Assembly: GCA_021732025.1 (NCBI GenBank)
Contig: JAKFVU010000042.1
Coordinates: 1 to 63,441, forward strand
From: Candidatus Obscuribacterales bacterium
Lineage (GTDB): Bacteria; Cyanobacteriota; Vampirovibrionia; Obscuribacterales; Obscuribacteraceae
Length of the DNA: 63,441 nt
Direction of reading: 5' to 3'
Position numbers and translations under genes: made by a program. Under the pieces are notes generated by a model. The model did no database searches, had not been told where the DNA came from, and saw only the letters and a program-made list of their open reading frames with translations. How positions within the stretch are numbered: the first letter of the stretch is position 1; every line of letters starts with the position of its first letter. Below are positions 32,766 to 42,334 of the stretch, piece by piece.

Positions 32766-34085
32766 ATGATATTCCTCTATTACTTCTGCTTTAGCCTTGT
32801 ACTATTTGTCGCAGGACCTTTCCTTCTGTTTAAGAAGAAGGCACGGGCTGGTTTGTGGCAGAAGCTCGGTTTTGTTTGCAAAGAACTTAGAGCCAATCAA
32901 AGTAAGCTTTCTGGCTCTGTCTGGTTTCATGCCGTTTCTGTTGGTGAATTCAACGCTATTTTGCCTTTGATAAAGAGTTTTCATAGCAAATATCCGCACC
33001 TGCCTATTGTTGTCTCAACTACCACCTATACAGGGCAGAAGCTGGCTCAAGAGAAAGTAGCAAATATTGCTCAGGTGTTTTATTTTCCTTTTGATATACC
33101 GTCGGCCACCCGCACTTATCTCAAAATGCTTCAACCGCGTTTGGTCGTTATCGCTGAAACTGAGATTTGGCCTGGGTTTAGTTATGAGTGCAAAAAACTT
33201 GGTGTCAAACTAGTGGTCGTCAACGGTCGTATGTCACCGCGCTCGTACAAGTCATATATGAAACATCGTCGGATATTTGCACCGGTGCTGCAGGCTTTCA
33301 CCGAGTTTGGTGTGCAGTCTGTGGAAGAGGCCCGACGTTACAGTGATGTCGGTGGCCCCAAGGTTAATATTCGTGTGCTTGGTAATCTCAAGTTCGATGG
33401 GCTTGAGCCGATAGCTAGCGAGCAAATCGCCTTGCTGCGTAAGCAGGTAAATTTGAGCGAGAATCACTTTGTTCTCGTGGCTGGCTCGACCCACGAAGGG
33501 GAAGAGACGGCCATGCTCAAAGCATATGGTCGTATGCTTGATACTAATGGTGGTGAGTTTGCCGACAAAGTGCGATTGGTACTAGTGCCTCGACATCCAG
33601 AGCGCTTCGACCACGTTGCTGCCATGGTTGATCAAGCCGGCTATACTGTACGGCGACATTCTCGCTCTGAGTGCTTTACCGATAGTGGGCGCGAGGTTTA
33701 CCTACTAGACGTAATTGGCAAGCTCTTCGATTTTTACAGCTTGGCAGATATTGCTTTTGTCGGTGGCACCATTGCTCCTGTTGGTGGCCACAACATTATG
33801 GAACCCTATGCCTATAGTGTTCCTGTAGTGGTTGGCCCCCGAGTTGAGAAAACTAGAGATGTTGCCAATGCGCTAGTGGCCTGCAACGCTTTGTCTCTCT
33901 GTCAAAATAGCGAAGAAGTGGTAGACAGTATACTGCAACTATTTGCCGACAAAAACTCACGCCTCAAGGCTGGAGCTGCCGGTCGCGAACTACTCAATTC
34001 AAGTCAGGGCGCCCTTTCTAAGGCCATCGATATGTTGGCCGACAATCTCAAAGAAACTACTATTGCGACCTTGACTAAAAGGTAG
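32766..34085 (+). CDS. waaA: 3-deoxy-D-manno-octulosonic acid (Kdo) transferase
   Basis: Adds Kdo from CMP-Kdo to lipid A precursor on the cytoplasmic face of the inner membrane. An N-terminal anchor helix (FLYYFCFSLVLFVAGPFLLF) is followed by the glycosyltransferase-N domain with the VWFHAVSVGEFNA motif. The C-terminal domain has the signature FVGGTIAPVGGHNIMEP. The length of 439 residues is normal. The stop overlaps the lpxK GTG by one base. Whether it adds one, two or more Kdo residues cannot be read from the sequence. Confidence 0.96.
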   Translation: MIFLYYFCFSLVLFVAGPFLLFKKKARAGLWQKLGFVCKELRANQSKLSGSVWFHAVSVGEFNAILPLIKSFHSKYPHLPIVVSTTTYTGQKLAQEKVANIAQVFYFPFDIPSATRTYLKMLQPRLVVIAETEIWPGFSYECKKLGVKLVVVNGRMSPRSYKSYMKHRRIFAPVLQAFTEFGVQSVEEARRYSDVGGPKVNIRVLGNLKFDGLEPIASEQIALLRKQVNLSENHFVLVAGSTHEGEETAMLKAYGRMLDTNGGEFADKVRLVLVPRHPERFDHVAAMVDQAGYTVRRHSRSECFTDSGREVYLLDVIGKLFDFYSLADIAFVGGTIAPVGGHNIMEPYAYSVPVVVGPRVEKTRDVANALVACNALSLCQNSEEVVDSILQLFADKNSRLKAGAAGRELLNSSQGALSKAIDMLADNLKETTIATLTKR

Positions 34086-35161
34086 TGGCCGTGAAATTAA
34101 GCAATAATGAATTGTTGGCTGAAGTTTTACGACCTATCTCTTTTTGTTATGGACTGGGCGCCTATGCTCGATTGATATCATATTCGGCCGGTCTTGCCAG
34201 CCGCCGCTCGGCAGCTGTACCGGTAATTAGTATCGGTAATATCACTGTTGGTGGCACCGGTAAGACACCACTTACTATCGACTTGGCCGAGCGGCTATCT
34301 TCGGCTGGTTTGAAAGTAGCAATTTTATCGCGCGGCTACGGCCGCAAATCAAAGGGACTCTTAGTAGTCGCTGACGGCAATGGTGTTACCGCTTCAGTAG
34401 AGGATGCCGGCGATGAACCGTTTTTGATCGCACAAGCTGTGCCAGAGGCCGTGGTAATTGTCTGCAGTTCGCGTTTAGAATCGGCTCAGTTAGCGGTGCG
34501 CCAATTTGGTGCCCAAGTAATTATTCTTGATGATGGTTTTCAACACATCAAACTCAGGCGTGATTTCGATGTGGTGTTGTGGGACTTTAATGACAAACCA
34601 GAGAAAGCAATGCTCGTGCCCTCTGGTCGCTTGCGTGAACCCCTCAGTGGGCTCAGTAGAGCCAGCGATATTGTGGTTACGAAAATACCTGAAGCGACTG
34701 ACCAAAGCGAAATAGATAAACTCTGCCAGCAGCTGGCGCAACTAGCTCCCCATGCCAATATTTCTAGCTGTCGCTTTGTTCCGGCTTACCTCACTGGTTA
34801 TGCTAACCAAGGTCAGTTACCGCAACCAATAAAACTAACAGAGCTAGCTGGTAAGAAAATTTACTCACTGTGTGCCATCGCCCGCCCAGAGGGCTTTCTC
34901 AGTGTGCTTTCTGATTTAGGAGTGGAGCCTGTCCGTGTGCGTCAATTTGACGACCATCATTGGTTTAGCCCTGCTCAAATCAGCGAAATTGAAGCCGATT
35001 TTATTGCTAGTGGTGCCGATTTACTTGTTACTACCGAAAAAGATCTTGTACGCATGACTCTGACGCCATCGATGGCTGCCAAAACTTGGGCCGTTGTTCT
35101 AAAGTGTCATTGGATCACTGGACCTCCACGATTTTTAGCGAGCACAAAACTAGGCCTATGA
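34085..35161 (+). CDS. lpxK: Tetraacyldisaccharide 4'-kinase
   Basis: Phosphorylates the 4' position of the lipid A disaccharide. The P-loop sits in ISIGNITVGGTGKTPLTI near residue 55, followed by the LSRGYGR signature. The DDGFQHIKLRRDFDVVLWD block carries the catalytic aspartate pair. The ordered neighbours are waaA upstream (one-base overlap) and a GT9 gene downstream (ATGA overlap), an LPS-assembly operon. The start is GTG inside the waaA stop. At 358 residues the protein is normal in length. Confidence 0.95.
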   Translation: MAVKLSNNELLAEVLRPISFCYGLGAYARLISYSAGLASRRSAAVPVISIGNITVGGTGKTPLTIDLAERLSSAGLKVAILSRGYGRKSKGLLVVADGNGVTASVEDAGDEPFLIAQAVPEAVVIVCSSRLESAQLAVRQFGAQVIILDDGFQHIKLRRDFDVVLWDFNDKPEKAMLVPSGRLREPLSGLSRASDIVVTKIPEATDQSEIDKLCQQLAQLAPHANISSCRFVPAYLTGYANQGQLPQPIKLTELAGKKIYSLCAIARPEGFLSVLSDLGVEPVRVRQFDDHHWFSPAQISEIEADFIASGADLLVTTEKDLVRMTLTPSMAAKTWAVVLKCHWITGPPRFLASTKLGL

Positions 35162-36234
35162 GCGCTAAACCCCAAGCCAACTCAATTTTGGTTATTCGCT
35201 ATCGCTTTATTGGCGATACGATTTTAACTGTGCCATTTTTACGCAACTTGCGCGAAGCCTACCCAGATGCGCGCATTGATGTTTTGACTGGTCCTAAGAG
35301 TGGTGAAGTGCTCGATGGCTGCCCTTATATCAACTCGCAGATTATTTACGACACTACTCGTTTTCACAAATATGATAGTGGCGTTGGCAAAACTCGTTCG
35401 TTTGCCTCTTATGTTTGGCAACTGCGTCAACCTAAATACGATCTCGTCTTCGTGCTTAAACGCTCGTTTTCTAGTTCTCTTCTGGCCTTTCTCACCGGGG
35501 CACAACGGCGAGTCGGTTACGCCTTGAAAGGCTCTGGTCAACTTTTGCGAAATTTGCTGCTCACAGATAAAGTGGCATGGAGAGAGGATATTCACGAAGT
35601 CGACTCATTGATTTCAGTGCTTGAGGCTATTGCTATTGATGTTCCTGCGCACAAGCGCTCTCTTGAATCGTGGGTAAGCGACTCAGAGTTAGCCAAGGTA
35701 AAAGAAACAGGACTGCTCGATTCGACTCTTGCGGCCAATAAAAAGATGGTGCTTATTCATGCGGCTGCAGCCCACCCTGACAAGCTCTATCCGCTTGCCA
35801 GCTGGGCCAAGTTGATTAAGAGGCTAAACCAAGAGCTAGACCTCGTGCCGGTTTTCTCCGGTGATAAACAAGACGTCGCCCTTTATCAAGAGTTAGCTGC
35901 TCTTAGTGGTCTTGAGTCAATAGCCCTAAACTTTGCTGGCCGTCTAAGTTTGCGGGAAAGTATGGCACTCTATAGCCTGATGAGCTTGGCCGTCTGTGTT
36001 GATTCTGGTCCGGCTCATCTTTGTGCTGCTGCTCAAGTACCGACCGTGGCAATTTTCGGACCGACAGACCCAGTGCGCTGGCAGCCATACGGTGAGCGCA
36101 ATGCCGCTGTTTTTGACAGCAGTTTGCCTTGCCGGCCATGTAATTATCATAAGGTTTGCGATAATAGAGAATGTCTAACCGAGCTTTCTCCAGATCAAAT
36201 TTTCGAGAAGTGCTTAAATGTATATCTAACCTGA
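35158..36234 (+). CDS. Glycosyltransferase family 9 (heptosyltransferase-type)
   Basis: A 358-residue LPS-core glycosyltransferase. ILVIRYRFIGDTILTVPFL is the family's N-terminal motif. The C-terminal half has VLIHAAAAHPDKLYPL, the VDSGPAHLCAAAQVPTVAIFGPTDP block that binds ADP-heptose, and a CRPCNYHKVCDN cysteine cluster seen in WaaF-type members. The open frame begins at 35086 within lpxK; ATG at 35158 is preferred because it overlaps the lpxK stop as ATGA. The donor may be a heptose or another sugar, and whether it is WaaC-like or WaaF-like is not decided. Confidence 0.9.
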   Translation: MSAKPQANSILVIRYRFIGDTILTVPFLRNLREAYPDARIDVLTGPKSGEVLDGCPYINSQIIYDTTRFHKYDSGVGKTRSFASYVWQLRQPKYDLVFVLKRSFSSSLLAFLTGAQRRVGYALKGSGQLLRNLLLTDKVAWREDIHEVDSLISVLEAIAIDVPAHKRSLESWVSDSELAKVKETGLLDSTLAANKKMVLIHAAAAHPDKLYPLASWAKLIKRLNQELDLVPVFSGDKQDVALYQELAALSGLESIALNFAGRLSLRESMALYSLMSLAVCVDSGPAHLCAAAQVPTVAIFGPTDPVRWQPYGERNAAVFDSSLPCRPCNYHKVCDNRECLTELSPDQIFEKCLNVYLT

Positions 36235-36258
36235 AAATATATATCTAGCCTGAAAATA
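36221..36258 (+). repeat. 19-bp tandem duplication across the GT9 stop codon
   Basis: Two adjacent 19-bp units (36221-36239, 36240-36258) differ at one position. The first includes the GT9 stop TGA; the second lies just beyond it. A recent duplication of the gene end is the likely origin. Confidence 0.85.
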
Positions 36259-36296
36259 TATGCTCAGTTAATTAGTCCGCAAACCAGGAGCTCAAT

Positions 36297-37058
36297 ATGT
36301 CCGTCAATCTGAAACAGCTAATAATGGTCTCGATTTTAGCTTCGGCGACAATTTTGGCTACCGGCCCTTCAGTCGATGCGGCGAAAAAACGTAAAGCGCG
36401 GGCGGCTGCTGCCCCTGTCAGTTCCGCTCCCTATAATGGTGGCGTGGTTGCCCCTGGTGGAGTGCCTCGCTGGGTTCAATACGACCAGGGCGGTATGTAT
36501 TATTACAGCAGGAATGAGTTAGAGAAAGCGAAGCAATATTGGCTGGCTTCGTTGAAATTAGCAGAGCAGGCCGTTCCTGCGGAAAAGGCCAAGGGTCTGA
36601 GTGTTACTACCGAGCAGAACGCCTGCAATCTGATTAACCACTTGGCTATGTTTGTTAGCGATACTAAGCTTAATCCAAATGGAGCGGTGTATGGCAGCCA
36701 AGGCTATAGTGGTTTGCCGAATTCGGTTGCGTCTAGCCAAGATCCAAGACGTTTAGCTTACGACAGTATGGTTGCCCATTTGCGTACGATGAAAGAAGAT
36801 GCTCGCTGGCTTGATCGGGTTATGGTTTTTGCAGAGAGAACAGTTGGCAAGGACAACCGTTGTCTGGCCTCCATGAAGGGCACTCGCGGTCAGATGGCTA
36901 TAAGCGAACAGAATTGCAAATATACGATGGCCAATTTAGAAAGAGAATTAAATATAGGTAGAAGCTCTGTTGATAGTAAGCCGATCAACCCCACTGCCGG
37001 AAATAATAGTGGTCTCGCTCCCAATGGCGAGTATATTCCGCCAGGTAACAATCCCTAG
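36297..37058 (+). CDS. Exported protein of unknown function
   Basis: I do not recognise this 253-residue protein. It has a signal peptide (LIMVSILASATILATGPSVDA), a basic stretch (KKRKARA), and then a helical region beginning MYYYSRNELEKAKQYWLASL that resembles a single TPR-like helix pair. Two cysteines lie in NACNLINHL and one or two near CLASMKG and NCKYTM. The C-terminus is Asn/Pro/Gly-rich. AGGAG precedes the ATG, so the start is sound. It follows the LPS operon by 62 bases on the same strand and may be a periplasmic protein with a tetratricopeptide-like fold. Confidence 0.8.
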   Translation: MSVNLKQLIMVSILASATILATGPSVDAAKKRKARAAAAPVSSAPYNGGVVAPGGVPRWVQYDQGGMYYYSRNELEKAKQYWLASLKLAEQAVPAEKAKGLSVTTEQNACNLINHLAMFVSDTKLNPNGAVYGSQGYSGLPNSVASSQDPRRLAYDSMVAHLRTMKEDARWLDRVMVFAERTVGKDNRCLASMKGTRGQMAISEQNCKYTMANLERELNIGRSSVDSKPINPTAGNNSGLAPNGEYIPPGNNP

Positions 37059-37073
37059 TATTTAAGCGGGGCG

Positions 37074-37679
37074 CTAGCTTTTGAAAAGACCCTTACTTTC
37101 AAACAGCACTGGCAGTCCCCTGATTAAGCAAAACCCTGCAGAGAGATAGACTAAGAAACTAGCTGTTGGCTGTGCCCAACTGCTTTTTAAGATTTCTGTG
37201 TGGGCAGCAATGATCAGGCAGAAAGCCAAAGCTTTAACTACTGCGTAAGTGAAGCGACTAAAGTTTGAGGCCACTAGAAATTTGCCAATACCTGATTGCA
37301 TCATGGTTTTTGCGCCAAAGGCCGTGTAGCCCTCACTGCTCGCTTGGCTGCGTATGGCATCGACAAAAGTTCCTCTAATGAGAAATAGAAGTGGCACCCA
37401 GACTGGCAACCAGCCCAGTGCGGCAAAAACTATCCAATAAGCCATCTCAACAGCGCGGTCGCCAGCGATGTCTAGAATGGCTCCAAGTTTGGTTGCTTGA
37501 TTTAGTTTTCTGGCAAAGTAACCGTCGAGCCCATCTGCCCATATAACTAATACAGTCAGAGCAAAAGCTGTCCACAGTATCGTTTGCTGGTTATCTATAC
37601 TAGCTGGCAAATACAGTAAGGCGAGAGTGGCAAGGGCAAGCACCACTCTCGATACCGTAATAAAGTTGGGAACATTCAT
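37074..37679 (-). CDS. CDP-alcohol phosphatidyltransferase (PgsA-like)
   Basis: An integral membrane enzyme of 201 residues, with about five or six helices. It carries a perfect CDP-alcohol motif: DGLDGYFARKLNQATKLGA continues ILDIAGD, giving DG-x2-AR-x8-G-x3-D-x3-D. Family members attach glycerol-3-phosphate, serine, inositol or other alcohols to CDP-diacylglycerol. The general size and the N-terminal NVPNFITVSRVVLALATL motif match PgsA. It follows gyrB by one base on the same strand, an odd pairing likely to be one transcript. Which alcohol it uses is not certain. Confidence 0.9.
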   Translation of the reverse strand: MNVPNFITVSRVVLALATLALLYLPASIDNQQTILWTAFALTVLVIWADGLDGYFARKLNQATKLGAILDIAGDRAVEMAYWIVFAALGWLPVWVPLLFLIRGTFVDAIRSQASSEGYTAFGAKTMMQSGIGKFLVASNFSRFTYAVVKALAFCLIIAAHTEILKSSWAQPTASFLVYLSAGFCLIRGLPVLFESKGLFKS

Positions 37680-37680
37680 G

Positions 37681-39807
37681 CTAGACGTCTAGGTGTGCTA
37701 CCAGGTGTGAGTTCTTCTCGATGAATTCTTTACGTGGCGCCACTGATTCACCCATGAGCAAGTCAAAAATGTGGTCTGCTTCAGAAGCATCCTCAATGGT
37801 CACTTGCTTAAGAGTGCGGGTGGCAGGATTCATGGTTGTTTCCCAGAGTTGTTCAGCCATCATTTCACCGAGACCTTTATAGCGCTGAATATCAACGCCT
37901 TTTTCGCCCATCTCGGCCAGTACCGCTTCTAACTTGTGTTCGTTATAGCAGTATTCAACGCGCTTGCCCTTGCTCACTTTAAACAGTGGTGGCTGCGCAA
38001 TGTAGACATAGCCGTTATCGACTACTGGTCTGGCATAGCGGAAGAGGAAGGTGAGAAGAAGGGTACGAATGTGACTGCCGTCGACGTCGGCGTCAGTCAT
38101 GATGATTACTTTGTGATAGCGCAACTTAGTTAGATCAAGATTGAGGGCATTGGGTCGGAGCATGCCAGTGCTCTTGCCACCATCTTCGTCTTGTTCTGTT
38201 ACTACCAGACCCAAGGCCTGAATCATCGCCTGCACTTCGTTGTTGTCATAGATGCGGCTAGGCTGCACTCTTTCAACGTTGAGAATTTTCCCGCGTAGGG
38301 GCAAGATAGCCTGGAAGCTACGGTCGCGACCCTGCTTAGCAGAACCACCGGCGGAGTCACCTTCTACCAAAAATACTTCGCATTTTTCTGGATCTTTGTC
38401 AGAGCAATCAGCCAGTTTACCGGGCAGACCACCACCAGACAGAGCCGATTGACGACGCACTGTTTGCTTGGCTTTCTGAGCGGCTTCGCGAGCTTGTTTA
38501 GACTGAAGAACTTTCATCAAAATATCTTTGGCTGGCTTTGGATTCAACTCCAACCAATCGGCCAAGCGCTCAGCGGCAATACCTTGCACTACGCCTTGAA
38601 CTTCGCGGTTACCCAGACGTTCTTTTGTCTGACCTTCAAACTGAGGATCTGGCACTTTAACCGAGATAATCGCAGTCATACCTTCGCGAATATCTTCGCC
38701 GGTGAATCGTTCATCTGATTCTTTTAAGATGTTGGTCTTCTTGGCATACTCGTTCACCACTCTAGTTAGAGCATTTCTAAAACCAGTTAAGTGAGTTCCG
38801 CCATCATGCGTATTGATGTTGTTGACGAAGCTGTAAACAGACTCTGAATAAAGTGTTGTCCACTGTAGCGAGCATTCTGCAGTGATGTCGTTAGTTCTTT
38901 GTTCAAAGTAGATTGGTGGTTTGTGTAAGACATCACGGGTTTCGTTGAGGTATTCGACGTAGCTAGAAATACCGCCGGCATAGTGATAAGTCTCTGTTTT
39001 GCCAGCACCCTTTGTGCTGCGGTTGTCGGTGAGAACTATGCAGAGACCTTTGTTGAGGAAGGCCATTTCTCTTAATCTAGTAGCAAGAACGTCCCACTCG
39101 AAGAAGATTTTTAGGCGCTCATTGTCTTCGTTGATGTCGTGGAAGATAAGTTCATCTGGCCAGAAAGTAACTTTGGTACCTTGCAGATCGGTTTCGCCTA
39201 ATACCTGCAGTAAACCATCAGCATCACCGCGCAAATAGACCTGTCTGTGAATGCGGCCAAGTCGATAAACTTCAACTTCTAAGCGCTCTGACAGGGCGTT
39301 TACTACCGATGCACCAACTCCGTGTAGGCCGCCAGATACTTTGTATCCACCGCCACCAAATTTGCCACCAGCGTGGAGAACAGTGAAGACTGTTTCAACA
39401 GCGCTTTTTCCTGTTTTTTCTACAATGTCGGTAGGAATACCGCGGCCGTTATCTTGAACCGTGCATGACTCATCTTCATTGATGGTAATGTCAATTTTGT
39501 TGCAATGGCCAGCAAGAGCTTCGTCAACAGCGTTATCAACGATTTCCCAGACGAGGTGGTGTAGACCCCTCGGTCCTGTGGTGCCGATGTACATACCAGG
39601 TCTGAGGCGGACTGCTTCTAGACCTTCTAAAACATCAATTGCCGAAGCGTTGTATTCAGCCGAAATTGGCACTGGCGCCATCGACTCAGAAGCTTCGCTA
39701 GCTTTGATTTCTGCTTCGCTTGCTGCTTCAGTTTTTACTTCATCAACTTTTTTTTCGGAGTCGTCTTCAGTCAACGCTGCCACTGTCCCTTGTTCTTTGT
39801 TTGCCAT
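37681..39807 (-). CDS. gyrB: DNA gyrase subunit B
   Basis: ATPase subunit of the type II topoisomerase that introduces negative supercoils. ATP-binding motifs (EIVDNAVDEALAG, NGRGIPTDIVEKTGKSAVE, GLHGVGASVVNALSE) lie in the N-terminal half. Toprim motifs EGDSAGGSAKQGRDRSFQAI and DADVDGSHIRTLLLTF are complete, and the C-terminal QRYKGLGEM block follows. The protein has 708 residues, with an extra acidic N-terminus of about 50 before the usual start; ATG at residue 43 (MAPVPISAEY) is an alternative start. I see no clear ribosome binding site. ParE as an alternative is less likely because of the gyrase-typical Toprim spacing and the gene's nearness to recF. Confidence 0.95.
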   Translation of the reverse strand: MANKEQGTVAALTEDDSEKKVDEVKTEAASEAEIKASEASESMAPVPISAEYNASAIDVLEGLEAVRLRPGMYIGTTGPRGLHHLVWEIVDNAVDEALAGHCNKIDITINEDESCTVQDNGRGIPTDIVEKTGKSAVETVFTVLHAGGKFGGGGYKVSGGLHGVGASVVNALSERLEVEVYRLGRIHRQVYLRGDADGLLQVLGETDLQGTKVTFWPDELIFHDINEDNERLKIFFEWDVLATRLREMAFLNKGLCIVLTDNRSTKGAGKTETYHYAGGISSYVEYLNETRDVLHKPPIYFEQRTNDITAECSLQWTTLYSESVYSFVNNINTHDGGTHLTGFRNALTRVVNEYAKKTNILKESDERFTGEDIREGMTAIISVKVPDPQFEGQTKERLGNREVQGVVQGIAAERLADWLELNPKPAKDILMKVLQSKQAREAAQKAKQTVRRQSALSGGGLPGKLADCSDKDPEKCEVFLVEGDSAGGSAKQGRDRSFQAILPLRGKILNVERVQPSRIYDNNEVQAMIQALGLVVTEQDEDGGKSTGMLRPNALNLDLTKLRYHKVIIMTDADVDGSHIRTLLLTFLFRYARPVVDNGYVYIAQPPLFKVSKGKRVEYCYNEHKLEAVLAEMGEKGVDIQRYKGLGEMMAEQLWETTMNPATRTLKQVTIEDASEADHIFDLLMGESVAPRKEFIEKNSHLVAHLDV

Positions 39808-40085
39808 GTGTATTCAAGATCCCAAACGGTTTTGTCAGTTTCTTTGCAGTTTTTCAATCTCTCACTTCTCTTGTTCGAAGACAAGAGAGTTGAGCGCTAT
39901 GCACTTGGGGGCAAAGCGGATATTCTGAGTCATTGCCCTGCGTACAGGTCAAATTTTAGCACAGAAGCCGTTCGCAGCCTTTATTACAGTGGTAAGTCTG
40001 GCTCTCCTGGGATAAAATCGCAAACATGAGTACTACAGGCTTATACTTGTAGTTGCTTGTCCCTTAGAAACTCTGGAATCTTGCA
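39808..40085. other. Divergent gyrB/ribF intergenic region with a leader hairpin
   Basis: This 278-base gap holds the promoters of both genes. On the gyrB side there is an eight-to-nine-base stem at 39867-39888 (TCTCTTGT with ACAAGAGA, loop TCGAAG). On the ribF side a TATACT at 40042-40047 could be a -10 box, but no good -35 fits. I see no gene in it. Confidence 0.4.
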
Positions 40086-41021
40086 TTGGATATCTATTTT
40101 GACCCCAAACCCGGTCTTGTTGAACGTTCTGCCATTGCTCTTGGTTTTTTCGATGGAGTGCATCCGGGCCATCAGGTTGTCATTGGCAAGGCCGTGCAAG
40201 AGGCTAAACGGCTCAATGTGAGGGCTGGGGTAGTGACATTCTCGGACCATCCCCGCGGTCTCACTAGAGGCCAAGCTCCGATGTTACTGACTACAATCGA
40301 GCAAAGGCTCGAATTGTTTGCCAGGCTTGGAGTTGAGACGGCGCTGGTACTGACATTTTCAGAAGAACTATGCAAATTGTCACCTAAAGAATATGTGCAA
40401 AATGTTTTGACTGCCAGCATGGGTGCTAGATCGATATCGGTTGGGCATAACCATCATTTTGGCCGCGACCGGGAAGGCGACGCTAACTTGCTGCGCGACC
40501 TTGGTGGTGAACGCGATTTTGTTGTGCACGTGGCCGATATGATTTTGGTAGACAATCTCGAAGTATCAAGCAGCCGCATTCGTGATTTGATTTTGGCCAA
40601 AGATATGGAGCTTGCTGGTCGTTTGTTGAGTCGACCTTACAGCTTGCGTGGCATTGTCATAGGTGGAGAGAAACGCGGCCGTCAACTAGGTTTTCCTACT
40701 GCCAATGTCGATATCGCTTTCAATCAGTTGGTTCCACCCACTGGCGTTTATGTTGGCTCAACTAGGCTGGGCGATGGCAGTGTTCACCAGAGTGTAGTAA
40801 ACATCGGTGTTAGACCGACCTTTACTCCTCAAGGAGAGAGTTTGCCCAAAGTCACTATCGAGGCACACTTGCTTGATTTTGAAGGCGATCTTTATGGCCA
40901 GACGGTCGAAGTAGCGTTGCTTAAACATATACGCGACGAGAAGAAGTTTGCCGATCTAACTGCTCTCAAAGATCAAATAGCCACCGATTGTCAGGTGGCT
41001 CGCTGCTTTCTAGCCTGTTGA
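40086..41021 (+). CDS. ribF: Bifunctional riboflavin kinase / FAD synthetase
   Basis: Converts riboflavin to FMN and FMN to FAD. The N-terminal adenylyltransferase domain shows GFFDGVHPGHQ and the VSSSRIRDLILAKDMELAG motif. The C-terminal flavokinase domain has RGRQLGFPTANVDI and GVYVGSTRLGD. The length of 311 residues is standard. The start is TTG, with GGAA about eight bases upstream. It is followed after 15 bases by recF. Confidence 0.95.
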   Translation: MDIYFDPKPGLVERSAIALGFFDGVHPGHQVVIGKAVQEAKRLNVRAGVVTFSDHPRGLTRGQAPMLLTTIEQRLELFARLGVETALVLTFSEELCKLSPKEYVQNVLTASMGARSISVGHNHHFGRDREGDANLLRDLGGERDFVVHVADMILVDNLEVSSSRIRDLILAKDMELAGRLLSRPYSLRGIVIGGEKRGRQLGFPTANVDIAFNQLVPPTGVYVGSTRLGDGSVHQSVVNIGVRPTFTPQGESLPKVTIEAHLLDFEGDLYGQTVEVALLKHIRDEKKFADLTALKDQIATDCQVARCFLAC

Positions 41022-41036
41022 TCTAAATGAGGCATT

Positions 41037-42227
41037 TTGCGAGTCAGTAGAGTTCATGTCAGAAATTTTCGCAATTACAAAAATGCTGCGCTCGATTTGA
41101 GCGAAGGCAGAAACGTTTTAATTGGTGAGAATGCTCAAGGAAAAACAAATTTACTAGAGGCCATTGAACTAATTGCCAGTGGCCGCTCAGATCGTGCGGG
41201 TAATGATCGTGAGCTCGTTTATCGTGGTGAAAATCAAGCCCTGGTTGAAGTCAGCTATCATTCAGCTGGCTATAGTGAAACTGCCAGCTTGTTACTCACC
41301 GCCGGTGAGCGCATGTCGCGGAAGGCAAAAATTAATGGTATAATTCAGTCAGCAAGCCGACGTTTTGCCAGGCTGACAACAGTGAGCTTTAAAGTTTCTG
41401 ACTTAGACCTCTTACGTGGTGGTCCAAAATATAGGCGAGATTGGCTTGACCAGCTAGTTTGTAAATTGAAGGCCAGTCATTTTGAGTTAACTACTCGTTA
41501 TGACAAAATTGTGCAACAACGCAATCGACTTCTCAAAACATTCTTTGAGAAGGACGGCAGGTTGACTGTCTCGGACTACGATGAACTAAAAGTTTGGGAT
41601 AAACAGCTAGCTCAATATGGCAGCCAAATCATCAAACAAAGGGTGCATGTACTTGGTTTACTTCTGCCACTGGCCGAGGTTCATCAAAGCGAGATATCGG
41701 GCAGTCGCGAGAGTCTAACTGCTCAGTATTTATTTAAAAACGACGAGACCCCATCAGACTCTGGCTCAGAAATAGGTTTGGTTGGCCTTGAGCAGCTCAG
41801 TCAAATGACTGAGCGTGAGGTTGAACAGATTATTAGCGGACAACTGAAGAAACGACGCGCCGAAGAGATTGCTCGCAAGCAGACCGTCTGTGGCCCACAT
41901 CGCGATGATGTTAGCTTTTCTCTCAATGGTTTTGCTGCCACAGCCTATGCTTCGCAGGGACAGCAGCGCAGTTTAGTGTTGGCCCTTAAGTTAGGTGAGC
42001 TAAAACTAGTTACAGCACGCTTAGAAGAACCGCCGCTTTTGCTACTAGATGATGTTCTTGCTGAACTTGACTTGGGCCGTCAAGGCATATTGATGCAACT
42101 GGTTAATAGTGAGATGCAAACATTAATTACTACCACTCACCTTGATGGTTTTCGTGCAGAATGGCTGGAAGGCGCCAAAATAGTCACAGTGAGGGCTGGA
42201 GAGATTATCAGACAAGGAGAAAGCTAG
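41037..42227 (+). CDS. recF: DNA replication and repair protein RecF
   Basis: SMC-like ATPase that loads RecA at single-strand gaps through RecO/RecR. The start is TTG (MRVSRVHVRNFRNY), with GAGG five bases upstream and family-perfect register. Walker A is LIGENAQGKTNLLEAI near residue 30, the ABC signature lies in YASQGQQRSLVLALKLGE, and Walker B is LLLLDDVLAELD. At 396 residues it is slightly longer than E. coli RecF. The neighbourhood gyrB/ribF/recF recalls the replication-origin region of other bacteria, but I see no dnaA or dnaN here. Confidence 0.95.
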   Translation: MRVSRVHVRNFRNYKNAALDLSEGRNVLIGENAQGKTNLLEAIELIASGRSDRAGNDRELVYRGENQALVEVSYHSAGYSETASLLLTAGERMSRKAKINGIIQSASRRFARLTTVSFKVSDLDLLRGGPKYRRDWLDQLVCKLKASHFELTTRYDKIVQQRNRLLKTFFEKDGRLTVSDYDELKVWDKQLAQYGSQIIKQRVHVLGLLLPLAEVHQSEISGSRESLTAQYLFKNDETPSDSGSEIGLVGLEQLSQMTEREVEQIISGQLKKRRAEEIARKQTVCGPHRDDVSFSLNGFAATAYASQGQQRSLVLALKLGELKLVTARLEEPPLLLLDDVLAELDLGRQGILMQLVNSEMQTLITTTHLDGFRAEWLEGAKIVTVRAGEIIRQGES

Positions 42228-42334
42228 AGAAGAGTAGGAAAACTTTGGGCTGCCAGCGTGGTTAAATGACACCAGCCTTGGGTACATTAACATTGGTTAA
42301 GAATTCAACCGTTTGAAAGAGTTAGGTTCACTAC

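Noticed and set aside
39461..39928. 155-codon plus-strand frame across the gyrB start
   Set aside because: It is antisense to conserved gyrB codons and has no family-like sequence.
40042..40047. ribF promoter with TATACT -10
   Set aside because: No acceptable -35 lies at 16-18 bases, so it is left as a remark and not called.
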